From NCBI GenBank assembly GCA_963680875.1, contig OY804582.1:54206646-54270645 (forward strand): a stretch of 64,000 nt of DNA, given 5' to 3'. Of this stretch, positions 26,601-35,367 are shown in pieces. Origin of the DNA: Bathymodiolus brooksi. Its lineage: Eukaryota > Mollusca > Bivalvia > Mytilida > Modiolidae. The notes under the pieces are model-generated. The model did not search any database, was not told the origin of the DNA, and worked only from the letters and a program-made list of their open reading frames with translations. The position numbers and the translations under genes were made by a program. Positions within the stretch are counted from its first letter, which is position 1. Each line of letters begins with the position of its first letter.

Positions 26601-29600
26601 TTTTTATGAAACTTTACACAGTTGTAATACACTGCCTGCAGATGTGCATGAAGGAATATGGTTCCTGTCAAAAATTTGGAAGGTGATGTAAGCATGAAAT
26701 AAGATTTTAATTGACCTTTTCACATCTGGATATTTGCCATATAAAAACTACTCAAGAATAAATAATTAATTTTGAATCAATAACATTTGATGTGACCTAT
26801 ATCCTCTTATACAAAAGTTAGGAAATGTTGTAATCCTCATGTATATTGATGAAACCGTATTGGTTTTAAACAATCCCACTTTGTTGAAGACCTTGTGGCG
26901 ACCCCTAGATGTATGTTCTTGGTTAGTTTATTTTGGAGATGGGATGTTGTCTCCTTGACATTACTCCATATCCGTTCTTTTTTCATAGGTAACTTGCTAA
27001 TATACCTGTATTCCAAAGTTTGAACATCATAGTATTGCAAGCTGGGGGTATCACTCAGTGAGGTCACTCACAGTTCTAGTTTTTTTTAAATCATAATACA
27101 TGTACTCTTCTATAGCTCTAAAACAAACGAGTGGTTACAAAAAACATTCCCAATTTCAGCCTCACAAACGTTAGACCCTCTAGACTCTTGAATGTGTTGG
27201 AGATTTTATTTCTTAACTCTATATCATAGCCTTCTTCATGCTATATATACACATTATCATATTTTCATTTGTGCTGGAACTTACATAAAAATTGTTAATG
27301 TTATCTCCTTCCATTGATTTGATTGATTCCATTTTGCAATATTTCAGCTATATCATGGCGACCAGCTTTAGTGGTGGAAGAAGCTGGAGTACCCGGAGAG
27401 AACCATCGACCATGGGCAAGCAACTGGTAAATTTTATCACTGGCGGCTGCGAGTCGAGTGCACCCTTTTTTGTAATTTACAAAGCCGCCGTATTGGTAAT
27501 AGCCTTGTATGAGTTGTTAGGTAATCCAACTACCCAACTCATTGAGCCACCCAGGCCCTTATCCCCTTTCACGCCTGGGTTTTGTAAAAATAAATAAATT
27601 TTTATACCACAAATTAGTTCTAAAGAAAATACATTATTTAAAAAAATGTCTATGGCAGTCTATACTATAAATCTTAAATATAAGACCTGTTGGGCTCAAA
27701 GTCGTAAACCCTGGAGTATTTAAAAAAATTTAATCCGCTTGTTTATAGATGATTAGTTAAAAAAAATTAAGATCTTTCTCTACAAGTAACATACTGTACA
27801 TTAAACTTTGGACACCCAGGGCCTTGACTCTATACACCATGGGGTTTTTCATTTGTGTAATAATGATTCAAGAGTTGTGATTATTGCAACAATTAATTTG
27901 TATTTCCCTAACTTTTTTTTTCAATTTCCAAGCAAAATCATGTACAGTAAATGAAAAGCTAGAGATAACTGGACAGATATACAGTCAATCTTGTATTCAA
28001 CGGTCACCCTTGGGACAAAGGAAAAATGACTGGATAAGACAAATTTCAGACCACTCGTATAAGATCCTTGATCCAGATTTTCAGGTCAATGATTGCTTAT
28101 GGTTAAGGTTATGGTATTTAATGTCACTCTCAACAATATTTCAATTATATCGTGGCAGTCAGTTTTATTGGTGGAGGAAACCAGAGTACTCGTAGAAAAC
28201 CACTGACCTGCCGCAAGTCACTGACAAACTTTATCACATAATGTTTATCGAGTACAGCTTGCCATGAGGTGGATTCGAACTCCCAACGTTAGTGGTGCTA
28301 GGCACTGATTGCACAGGTAGTAAATCCAACTACCATATGATCATGACCACAAGAGCCGCTTCAATGATTTGCTTATTGCTGTTACCATAAAATATTTTAT
28401 TGGAAAAACTGGCTGTCGCTTTGCAATGCTCATGTGTTTTTGTAACGATTTAGAGTTATATACTAGTAATTATGATACAATCGTGTACATTTGTTTGCAT
28501 GAAGAACACCTTGAAAGTTAAATACAGTCTAGAATGAAAAGTGACCACTAAATACTGTTAAGCTGGTACAACGGGATAAACTTCAAGTGACCGTTGACCG
28601 CATTAATGATGTGACCGCTTATTTGAGTTACCAACAATCTGGTTTGGGAGGGTTTTAAACAGGTTGTTTATAGTGACTGTTGATTCAAGGTGACTGCTAC
28701 AGCAAGTTTGATTGTAGTAAGTGACTGTTGATTCAAGGTGACTGTTACAACAAGTTTGACTGTAGTAAGTGACTGTTGATTCAAGGTGACTGCTACAGCA
28801 AGTTTGACTGTAGTAAGTGACTGTTGATTCAAGGTGACTGTTACAACAAGTTTGACTGTAGTAAGTGACTGTACTAATGATCATGTTGAAGTATAATGAG
28901 ATTGAATTGTATCAGGTGTTAGTGGAACATAGCATAATTAACATATGACTTAATCAGATTGTCTACATGACCTATTGGCTAAAAAAAAAAACTGTCCTGC
29001 TACCAAAAGATCTTAACCATCACCTTTATTTCAAAATCATGATACTCTCCCACACTATAGACTATAGCATAATATTGTCAATGATGGCAGCTGAAAGGCA
29101 GGGATTTTTTAACCAGGGGCCCAACAAAATGTATACATTGTAGGACTGAGTTTTTTTAGTTAATGTGTTAATGGGTATAAGTAAAAGTAATATGCTTCTT
29201 AAAACCATTTGGCATCAATTGCCAATAATCATGCACTATCAAAAATTGGCATAAAAGAGGCAGAAAATTTTATCTCAATAATGAGATCTGCAGAAAGTTC
29301 ATTTGTTCTAATGTATGTAGCACAGGTGCTTGGGACATGGAATTACCTTTTTTCCTTTTATCATTTCAGATTTTTTTCTTTAATCTAGCATCTTCTTGCC
29401 CATATTCATACAACTTTATCATTACAGCAGCCTAGTGCATATTGTGCCAGTATTCGGGAGTAACAATCATTGCACGAAATACCCCAAACTCTACAATGGC
29501 TATACATCATGTATATTTTGTATATTTTTATATCAAGAAGGGTAAAAATCAAGTTGTACTCAGAATACTTCAAAATCAACGTCTTGTATCTCATCGAAAC

Positions 29601-30198
29601 AGGTAATTATTTACTGTTCATCATTAGCGGAGATACGAGACATTGAAGTGAGCTGTGTGAAACTTTGTTGTTACCCATCTTGATACCGATGATTGTTAGG
29701 GTCCTTCACTATACCTATAGTCATAGATATAGTGCCGTGTAATGACACTAAAGCTAGGTCTAGATGTCCCCTATTGGCCCTAATATTAATAGCAGTGCTG
29801 CCAGTAGTGAATTACTGAATTAGTGAATACCCTATCCTTTTGACCTTTGCACTTACCAAAGGCTGGCATCGCGGTATGTGGTCGAGGACAAGGTTCTTGT
29901 GGGCGTTCTTCTCCTGATCGTATAGCTGACAACAGTTGTAAAGCTTTTGCTTTATCTTCAGACGAAGTGGCTTTGTCGTAAAAGGCTTGTAAATCAGTTG
30001 TCAAACCTTCAGTGACAACCTCGTCGCCAATCTAAAAAAAGACAATTATGAGTAATTTAACTGTAAGGACATTAAAAAGGATAACAGATTTGAAAATGTG
30101 CTTTTTGGAGAGGGACGTACCCTTGTTTCTCTGTTGACATAGCCCATAAGTGTATTGTTAGGGGAATACATCCTTCCGTAGTTTACGGCAGCCGCCAT
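17250..30198 (-). CDS. TEX26-like protein, 8 exons, 445 aa
   Basis: Joined exons (minus strand): 30198-30121, 30031-29857, 24420-24342, 24021-23871, 22936-22786, 21597-21421, 20948-20787, 17614-17250. All junctions are GT-AG, phases agree throughout, and the total is 1338 nt including TAA. Residues about 212-330 resemble vertebrate TEX26: an R-N-N-F-Q-I-P motif, then [10 protein letters not shown] and a helical segment ending D-R-D-T-I-K-R-V. This comparison is from memory. TEX26 is testis-enriched and has no established biochemical role; a sperm or ciliary role is inference. Short T-Y-x-x-D-Y-type motifs recur, and residues 35-65 resemble residues 310-340. The tail (about 340-445) is rich in Pro, Ser and Arg and looks disordered; human TEX26 ends earlier. 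No signal peptide or membrane segment is visible. The start was chosen because ATG lies in AAAATGGCGGC and opens an exon with a good donor. AATAAA overlaps the region just after the stop, suggesting a very short 3'UTR. Confidence 0.82.
18688..19069. mobile_element. MITE, Tc1/mariner type
   Basis: Ends CAGTACAGTC and GACTGTACTG are inverted, each flanked by TA. Arms of about 90 bp (left 18688-18763, right 19069-18985) share ACATAGCGTRATRAATCACT. No transposase. Confidence 0.8.
18846..18966 (-). repeat. SINE family A fragment, duplicated
   Basis: Antisense SINE 3' end (GGGTTAGGTTTATGATG, TTTCAACAATATTTCAGTTT) nested in the MITE. About 66 bp from ACACCACTTTCAAC repeats directly at 18934. Confidence 0.75.
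20787..20948 (-). CDS. TEX26-like exon 7 (residues 271-325)
   Basis: The acceptor is TTATTTTCAG and the donor is GAAG/GTATCT, phase 1. It encodes Q-R-T-T-Y-D-R-H-Y and a charged helix. An antisense SINE starts about 28 nt upstream of the acceptor. Confidence 0.85.
20976..21165 (+). repeat. SINE family A, 5'-truncated
   Basis: Begins near the B box GTGAGTTCGAATCC and runs to GTGTTAAACACC and an ATAAACCAAACC tail. It lies antisense to the host gene, about 28 nt from the exon 7 acceptor. Confidence 0.85.
21421..21597 (-). CDS. TEX26-like exon 6 (residues 212-271)
   Basis: The acceptor is TATTTTCAG and the donor is ACAA/GTAAGT, phase 1. It contains R-N-N-F-Q-I-P, the best TEX26 landmark. Confidence 0.85.
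21650..21882 (+). repeat. SINE family A with target duplication
   Basis: Flanked by direct repeats CCAATTGATTA (21639-21649 and 21883-21893). The tail is ATAACCCTAACCCT. It inserted about 50 nt upstream of the exon 6 acceptor. Confidence 0.9.
22040..22205 (+). repeat. SINE family A, 5'-truncated
   Basis: B-box-like GAGTTCAAATCC, then the core to GGCGTATAACACC. Confidence 0.8.
22542..22768 (+). repeat. SINE family A next to the exon 5 donor
   Basis: Flanked by AAACTTGATAATATACC (22522-22538) and AAACTTTGATAATATACC (22769-22786), a 17-18 bp target duplication that spans the exon 5 splice donor. The head is shortened inside. Confidence 0.9.
22786..22936 (-). CDS. TEX26-like exon 5 (residues 162-212)
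   Basis: The acceptor is TTGTTTCAG and the donor is CACAAG/GTATAT, phase 1. It encodes a Trp-containing segment ending [11 protein letters not shown]. Repeats touch both splice sites: a tandem-unit element begins 6-7 nt upstream of the acceptor AG, and a SINE target-site duplication includes the donor. Confidence 0.85.
22944..23565. mobile_element. Hairpin-capped tandem-unit element, type 2 (copy 1)
   Basis: The left terminal hairpin GTGAGCTAATGCTCAC is followed by GATACCCCCGCTC. Three ~170-180 bp units contain CGGCAAACAGGAAGTAGGAA. The right end has a GACGGACGGA tract and a duplicated hairpin (TATACCC...GGGGTATA). The left edge abuts the exon 5 acceptor. Confidence 0.8.
23871..24021 (-). 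CDS. TEX26-like exon 4 (residues 111-161)
   Basis: The acceptor is TTTTGTAG and the donor is CTGAG/GTATGT, phase 0. It encodes a basic, Pro/Ser/Gly-rich segment. Confidence 0.82.
24342..24420 (-). CDS. TEX26-like exon 3 (residues 85-110)
   Basis: The acceptor is TTTTTCAG and the donor is CTAG/GTACAG, phase 2. It encodes [15 protein letters not shown], one of the recurring Tyr motifs. It follows a 5.4 kb intron. Confidence 0.82.
25002..25242 (+). repeat. SINE family A, full length
   Basis: Head, B box GTGAGTTCGAATAC, core, tail ATAACCCTATA. Flanks share ATATTGT. Confidence 0.85.
25838..25880 (-). repeat. SINE family A 3' fragment
   Basis: GGTGTTTAACACCCCTTTCA then CAATATTT, cut by the adjacent tandem array. 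Confidence 0.6.
25880..26690 (+). repeat. Tandem array, ~165-bp unit, 5 copies
   Basis: Each unit carries GCATGTACCTTGTAAGC, GAAACTTTACACA, CTGCAGATGTGCATGAAG and TACTTTCACGAAAAG, and begins after a G run. The G run between units 1 and 2 has expanded to 24 bases. Confidence 0.93.
26045..26068 (+). repeat. G24 homopolymer
   Basis: Uninterrupted G run at a junction between tandem units. Confidence 0.95.
27325..27560 (-). repeat. SINE family D
   Basis: Read on the minus strand: head GGTGGCTCAATGAGTTGGG, middle GTGCACTCGACTCGCAGCC, then the shared core CTCCGGGTACTCC ... GATATAGCTGAAATATTG. A second copy lies at 43535-43725. Confidence 0.8.
28105..28352 (-). repeat. SINE family A, full length
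   Basis: Antisense copy from GGTTATGGTATTTAATG through to TAAATCCAACTACCATATG and GATCATGACC. Confidence 0.87.
28671..28878. repeat. 48-bp minisatellite, 4.3 copies
   Basis: The unit begins GTGACTGTTGATTCAAGGTG. 48 = 3 x 16, so the minus strand shows a false 16-residue repeat protein. Confidence 0.95.
29857..30031 (-). CDS. TEX26-like exon 2 (residues 27-85)
   Basis: The acceptor is TTTTTTTAG and the donor is TTTG/GTAAGT, phase 1. It encodes an amphipathic Asp/Glu/Lys-rich helix followed by a Pro-rich linker containing P-R-P-H-T. Confidence 0.85.
30121..30198 (-). CDS. TEX26-like exon 1 (residues 1-26)
   Basis: It opens with ATG GCG GCT GCC and ends ACAAGG followed by donor GTACGT, phase 0. 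The start codon is embedded in a GCCGCCAT-type motif. Confidence 0.8.
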
Positions 30199-30200
30199 TT
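30186..30200 (-). promoter_or_regulatory. YY1/TISU-like motif at the TEX26-like start codon
   Basis: The start codon lies inside AAAATGGCGGC. The TISU element (SAASATGGCGGC) combines YY1 binding with initiation on very short 5'UTRs. The ATGGCGGC core matches; the G/C positions upstream of ATG do not. Confidence 0.4.
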
Positions 30201-30660
30201 TTTCCCACAGGACTCCCGAAATCGTTTACAAACAAATTGATTGGCTACATTGAACACGTGCCCAATAAAAAGTTTGTTGTTGTTACAGTGATAGCGTTGC
30301 GTTGCTAAGTCTAGACATGTGCACAGTTCAATCCTTTTAATACAATGTTGCCTTTTTTTAATTTCCTTATTCACGCTGACTCAATTGAATACACAAACAA
30401 TTATTGTAATCGATGTAATCCTGATGTAATGAACTCGCAAAGACCGATAGAACATTTCGAAATTAAAACTATCATGGCCATGGCCATGGGATTTAAAATG
30501 TGTACACGTACGTTATCATGCAAGGCCAATGCGAATGGGAAAAGTTGTGTATTATTCACGAGTTACGGAAAATGAATTTCAGTAGCCAAGAGACAAGAAA
30601 ATTTAACAGCAAGGAGGGCGGGGGAGAAGGAATCAAAATAATAAACTTTCCATCTAATTG
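30200..30660. other. Upstream region of the TEX26-like gene
   Basis: Presumed promoter and 5'UTR region (minus strand). No TATA box in a convincing position was identified. Short plus-strand open frames here have no recognisable content. Confidence 0.35.
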
Positions 30661-30662
30661 TA

Positions 30663-31153
30663 CAGCATGTGGACAAAAGTGATTCCGTTTCCGCCATCTT
30701 CCCTATATATTTCATATGAAACCACTTATTTTCATAACATTCTCATGAAGTCATTCCTTAGCCGATTTTCATGAAATTTTCACCTTTAAAAACAGAATTA
30801 ATTAGAGTTTATCTTAATATCTTCGTGTAATTTTTTCAAACTTTTATTTGCAAGCATTTATGATTTAAACACAAATGTAAATTCTTGACGTCACAATTTA
30901 TATGATTATATAGTAAGATTTGGTGAAAAAATTAAACTTTGTTTTTAAATCAATGCTTAAGAGAAAGTAGAAATAAAATTATTTGCAAATAATACGAAGA
31001 AGAAACTATATTTATTTCTGCATTTAATGCTAAAAATTTCATGAAAATCCGATAAGGAATGATTTCATGAGAATGTTATATGAAAATAAATGGTTTTATA
31101 TGAAATATATAGGGAAGATGGCGGAAACGGAATCACTTTTGCCCACATGTTTG
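30663..31153. mobile_element. MITE with ~130-bp inverted arms
   Basis: Ends CAGCATGTGGACAAAAG and the inverse of CAAACATGTGGGCAAAAG, each flanked by TA. Arms are about 30663-30793 and 31153-31027. Both arms carry a CCGCCATCTT motif. No transposase. Confidence 0.85.
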
Positions 31154-31159
31154 TACATT

Positions 31160-32270
31160 AAATACTTGAACATATTTTTGTTATTTGTATTGCCGATTTT
31201 TTATTTTTTTATTTTATTTTATTATTATTATTTCATACTTATTTTACCTATGAACCAAAGCCTGAAAATATTTTTATCCTGGAAGGAAAAAAAATTATGC
31301 TTTGAAACCAAAAAGTAGTAGAGGTGGATATAGTGGCGGAGAGCCAGCGTCCACAGATGACCTAACCTAAAAATGGCCTTTGTTTTTAATTTGCTAGTTT
31401 TGAAAATTTGCCCCTTCGTCACTGTCCGATCCGGTGCTAACCCCCTCCCCCTTTTCAGGACCACTCACACTACGGCGCTGAGCACATAACGAAAAGTAGC
31501 TAATATGCCTATAAGCTCTACAGAGTATATAAGTAACTATAAAATTAATCAAATGTGATTTAGAATCGTCAAAATTTACATAATGACAAGCAAACATATG
31601 TAGATCTCTTTAAACCGATTAGAACGTATACACTCGCATGGAATGTAAATAGTCATAAAAAGATAGTATCATGTAGCATTATTAACATTCAAATAAGACG
31701 GGGAAAAACATTCAGCCTAAATAAAACATGAACAAGCCAATTTAGCCAACATATAAACCACTATATAAACGAAAGAAAGCAATAATATACAAGCATCATA
31801 CATACAAAAATAACTGTAGCAAAACAAGGAAACAGGCTCTGAAGCAGAACTGGGAGGATTGTGCACGCACTAACAGATACCCTATACCCCCCCCCCCCCC
31901 CCCCCCCCACACACACACAAAGTGTTAATGTATGTTTTTCTTTTTAGAGACATGAGAATTCCACCCCTTTTTTCCAACAGAAATTTAGCTGAAATTTAAG
32001 TAGCGGGAGAGTAATCGTTAAGTTTGTGATCAATACGTACCATGTCAGTTGAGCGCCAATAATTCATAATTGCAATCAAACCATTTATTTTGTCACCTAA
32101 ACGGAAGTTTCACTACAGAGTTACATTTTTTAATTATAGTTTGTAATGGTTAGCTGTTAGTTTTCAATAAATCAACAAGGATCAATCTATTAATCAAATT
32201 CGACCAGACAGTTCATTTGTCAAAGAATGGCAAATTGTTAAGCACGATAAGAAACTGTCGTTTTTAAATT
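31160..32270. other. Intergenic, low-complexity patches
   Basis: Contains T-rich tracts at 31195-31245 and a C22/(AC)n block at 31887-31919. No supported gene. Confidence 0.5.
31887..31919. repeat. C22 plus (AC)n tract
   Basis: 22 consecutive C followed by about six AC units. Confidence 0.95.
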
Positions 32271-32485
32271 ACCCCAGTTATATCGTGGCGGTGAGTTTTA
32301 TTGGTGGAGGAAACCGGAGAAAACCACCGACCTGTCGAAAGTCACTGACAAACTTTTTCACATCATGTTGTATCGAGTGCACCTCGCCTGAGCGGAGTTC
32401 GAACTCACAACTTCAGTGGTTATAGGCACCAATTGCATAGGTAGTGGTAAATCCAACTATCATACGATCACGACCACAACGGCAC
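32271..32485 (-). repeat. SINE family A
   Basis: Antisense; core plus head (CATACGATCACGACC). The 3' end is cut at CCCAGTTATATCGTGG. Confidence 0.85.
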
Positions 32486-32499
32486 CCGGAAGTGATTGG

Positions 32500-32752
32500 T
32501 TTGGTTTTATGGCGCTTAACGCCACTTTCAACAATATTTCAGCTATATCGTGGCGGTCAGTTTTATTGATGCAGGAAACCGGAGTATCCGGAGAATACCA
32601 CCGACCTGACAAACTTTATCACCTAATGTTGTATCGAGTACTCCTCGCCATGAACGGGGTTCGAACTCACAACTTTAGTGATGATAGGTTTTGATTACAC
32701 AGGTAGTTGTAAATCAAACTACAGTGTACCATACGATCACGATCACGAAGGA
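32500..32752 (-). repeat. SINE family A, full length
   Basis: Antisense, in tandem with the previous copy and in the same orientation. Linker CGGCACCCGGAAGTG resembles GGACCCGGAAGTG at 32751-32763, a likely target duplication. Confidence 0.85.
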
Positions 32753-32999
32753 CCCGGAAGTGTTTGGACGAAGTATAGGTTAAGATCTCAATATAACGGT
32801 GAGAACAAATTATTTTTGATGATATGGTGATGATGTCCAAGCGTGCAACAATATGTGGACTACTGGAATTCAAAGACGAAGAACACAACACGGCGTGTGT
32901 GTCACATAGTTTATTTACAGAGATAAAATCAATTGTCACTACTAATAATTCCAAATAAAAGTAGAAAAATTTACACCACAGAGGATAATAGTTAATCAA

Positions 33000-33125
33000 A
33001 TTAGAAATTTACTTAAAGGGATCATGAAATTTTTGAAATTTACCTAAAGGGATCATGAAATTTTAGAAATTTACTTAAAGGGATCATGAAATTTTAGATA
33101 TTTATTTAAATGGATCATGAAATTA
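33000..33125. repeat. 30-bp minisatellite, about 4 copies
   Basis: Unit about AAAGGGATCATGAAATTTTA plus GAAATTTACTT. Confidence 0.92.
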
Positions 33126-33480
33126 AATATGATCAACAAAACAAGTTTCAGAGTTAAGTGATATAGCTGGGATTGCATCTATCATCTCTTTCAAAATTAA
33201 ATAAAAATACTGAAAAATAATTATTTTTCTAGAAATATTTTTAAAGCGACCATTCTACGCTATTTTTGATAATTATTTCATAAAATACCTCAGAAATACC
33301 GGACTATAAGAGCAAAGAATGACTCGCTGTCAGAACAGATTTCAGGAAGTCATCAAACGCAGACTAACCAGGCAACGCAACGTCAAGCGTATTATGACGT
33401 TACAAAGATTGATTAGTAGATTCCATCATCATCCAAATCTAATTAAAATTAGATCTTTGTTGAAGCCTTTTATTTTGACT
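33126..33480. repeat. Dispersed repeat X, copy 1
   Basis: About 350 bp related to 38270-38905 (shared CTACGCTATTTTT, ATAATTATTTCATAAAATAC, ACCGGACTATAAG). Confidence 0.75.
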
Positions 33481-33494
33481 AGGTGAATGGTTGT

Positions 33495-33845
33495 TGTTAT
33501 AACGCCAAATGAGCAATTTTCCAGCTATATCAAGGCGAGAACAAGTTACACTCGATGAGCGATGAGATGATTGTGATGTCCGCTTTGTACTTGACCAATT
33601 AAAACCCTCAGTTGCCAATTTTATAGTGCTAGGTCATTGAAATGACAGTCTACAGGTAGTAATGTCGCTCCACTTGGACACGTGCACATTATCCTGACTC
33701 CGAGTCAATCAGTCTTTGTTCTTACTCCTTATAATGCTGAGTGCTTAACAGAGAAACAGCTAATACCATTTTCATAGTCTTGGGTTTGTCTCTATCACGC
33801 GATTTATCCCACTTGAGGAAAGCATGCTAATCATCTTTACCCATT
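33495..33845 (-). repeat. SINE family B, diverged
   Basis: Antisense: CCAGCTATATCAAGGCGAGA, ACATTATCCTGACTCCGAGT and CAGTCTTTGTTCTTACTCC match other B copies. Confidence 0.7.
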
Positions 33846-34396
33846 CGGAAAATACAAATGTAAGGTTTACGAAAAAAATATACCGTTATCAATAATAGTT
33901 CAGTCCGACTTTCCAGTAAAATTATTTATGATTTCCGCATGTCGTTTCTCTAATAAATATCTGGTTTTCAATTTCAAGGGATTCGACTTGGGTTTTAAAA
34001 CAGTAGTGCCATAGAATATAGTCCATCTCGTAGTTAGAATTTACGGTAAAACCTACATTATTGTACATCTCAAACGAAACACCACTAATAAAATAATAAC
34101 AAATAATAATATTAAACATTGTAAGTCAATCGATTAACTTCTAAATAAGATATTTATTTCTACTTTTATGGTATATATTTTTCATCGAGCTGGTTGTGAT
34201 TGTTAAGAGTTTAGGATTGCTTGTAAGTTTATCTAAAATCATGTTTGGGAAAAGACCTATTTGTTATGCATATACAAATCATTTGTTTACATGACATGAG
34301 AGAAATATAGAATTATCCAGATGTTCAATGTGATAAAGAAATCATAATATTTCTAAATATTGCTAAATAGCAAAGTTTTATCTTGATCGTCATGTA

Positions 34397-35367
34397 AACA
34401 TAACAAGATGAACTGTGAGCTAATGCTCACTTATGATACCCCCGCTCTTCGGCAAACAGGAAGTAGGAATCTGACGGGTCAAAAAACGCTTCCCACGATA
34501 TGGGGTACCTATAAAAAGCTTGTAACCAAATATCAGATTTCTGCCATCAATAGTTGCTGAGAAAAATACGACTAAAAATGGGCATATACAAAATGTATGT
34601 TCAATGTGTATAAAAATCAACAAAGTCGGCAAACAGGAAGTAGGAATCTGATGGGTCCAAAAACGCTTCCCACGATATGGGGTACCTATATGAAGCTTGT
34701 GACCAAATATCAGATCTCTGCCATCAATAGTTGCTGAGAAAAATGTGACGAAAAATGTGCAAAAATGTTAAATGTGTATAAAAGCCAACTATTTTTTTTT
34801 AACTAAGTCGGCAAACAGGAAGTAGGAATCTGACGGGTCAAAAAAATGCTTCCCACAAAATGGGGTACCTATATGAAGCTTGTGACGAAATATCAGATTT
34901 CTGCCATCAATATTTGCTGAGAAAAATGCGACGAAATATGAGCATATATGTTCAATGTGTATAAAAATCAACAAAGTCGGCAAACAGGAAGTAGGAATCT
35001 GATGGGTCCAAAAACGCTTCCCACGATATGGGGTACCAATATGAAGCTTGTGACCAAATATCAGATTCGTGTCATCAATAGTTGCTGAGAAAAATGTGAC
35101 GAAAAATGTGCATATATGTTCAATGTGTATAAAAACCAACTAAGTCGGCAAACAGGAAGTAGGAATCTGTCGGGTCCAAAAACGCTACCCACAATATGGC
35201 ATACCTATATGAAGCTTGTGACCAAATATCAGATTTCTGCCATCGATAGTTGCTGAGAAAAATGCGACGAAAAATAACTTGGACGGACGGAAGGATGGAA
35301 GGACGGAAGGACGGACAGAGGTAAAACAGTATACCCCCCACCCCCTCCGGCGAGCGGGGGTATAAAT
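34397..35367. mobile_element. Hairpin-capped tandem-unit element, type 2 (copy 2)
   Basis: Same left hairpin as 22944 and five units of about 166-181 bp, then GACGGACGGA-rich DNA and a TATACCCCC...GGGGGTATA hairpin. Short minus-strand open frames in it reflect the repeat only. Confidence 0.82.

Larger units (their letters stand above)
24421..29856 (-). other. Intron 2 of the TEX26-like gene
   Basis: A 5.4 kb intron holding SINEs, a 165-bp tandem array with a 24-base G tract, a family D SINE and a 48-bp minisatellite. No nested gene is supported; 26837-27067 is open on the minus strand but has no recognisable domain. Confidence 0.7.

Noticed and set aside
26837..27067. 76-residue minus-strand frame
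   Set aside because: Intronic, no domain recognised, no splice context that fits the TEX26-like exons; probably part of an interspersed repeat.
28603..28884. 93-residue frame with a 16-residue Cys-containing repeat
   Set aside because: Read-through of a 48-bp minisatellite, without a start context or splice context.
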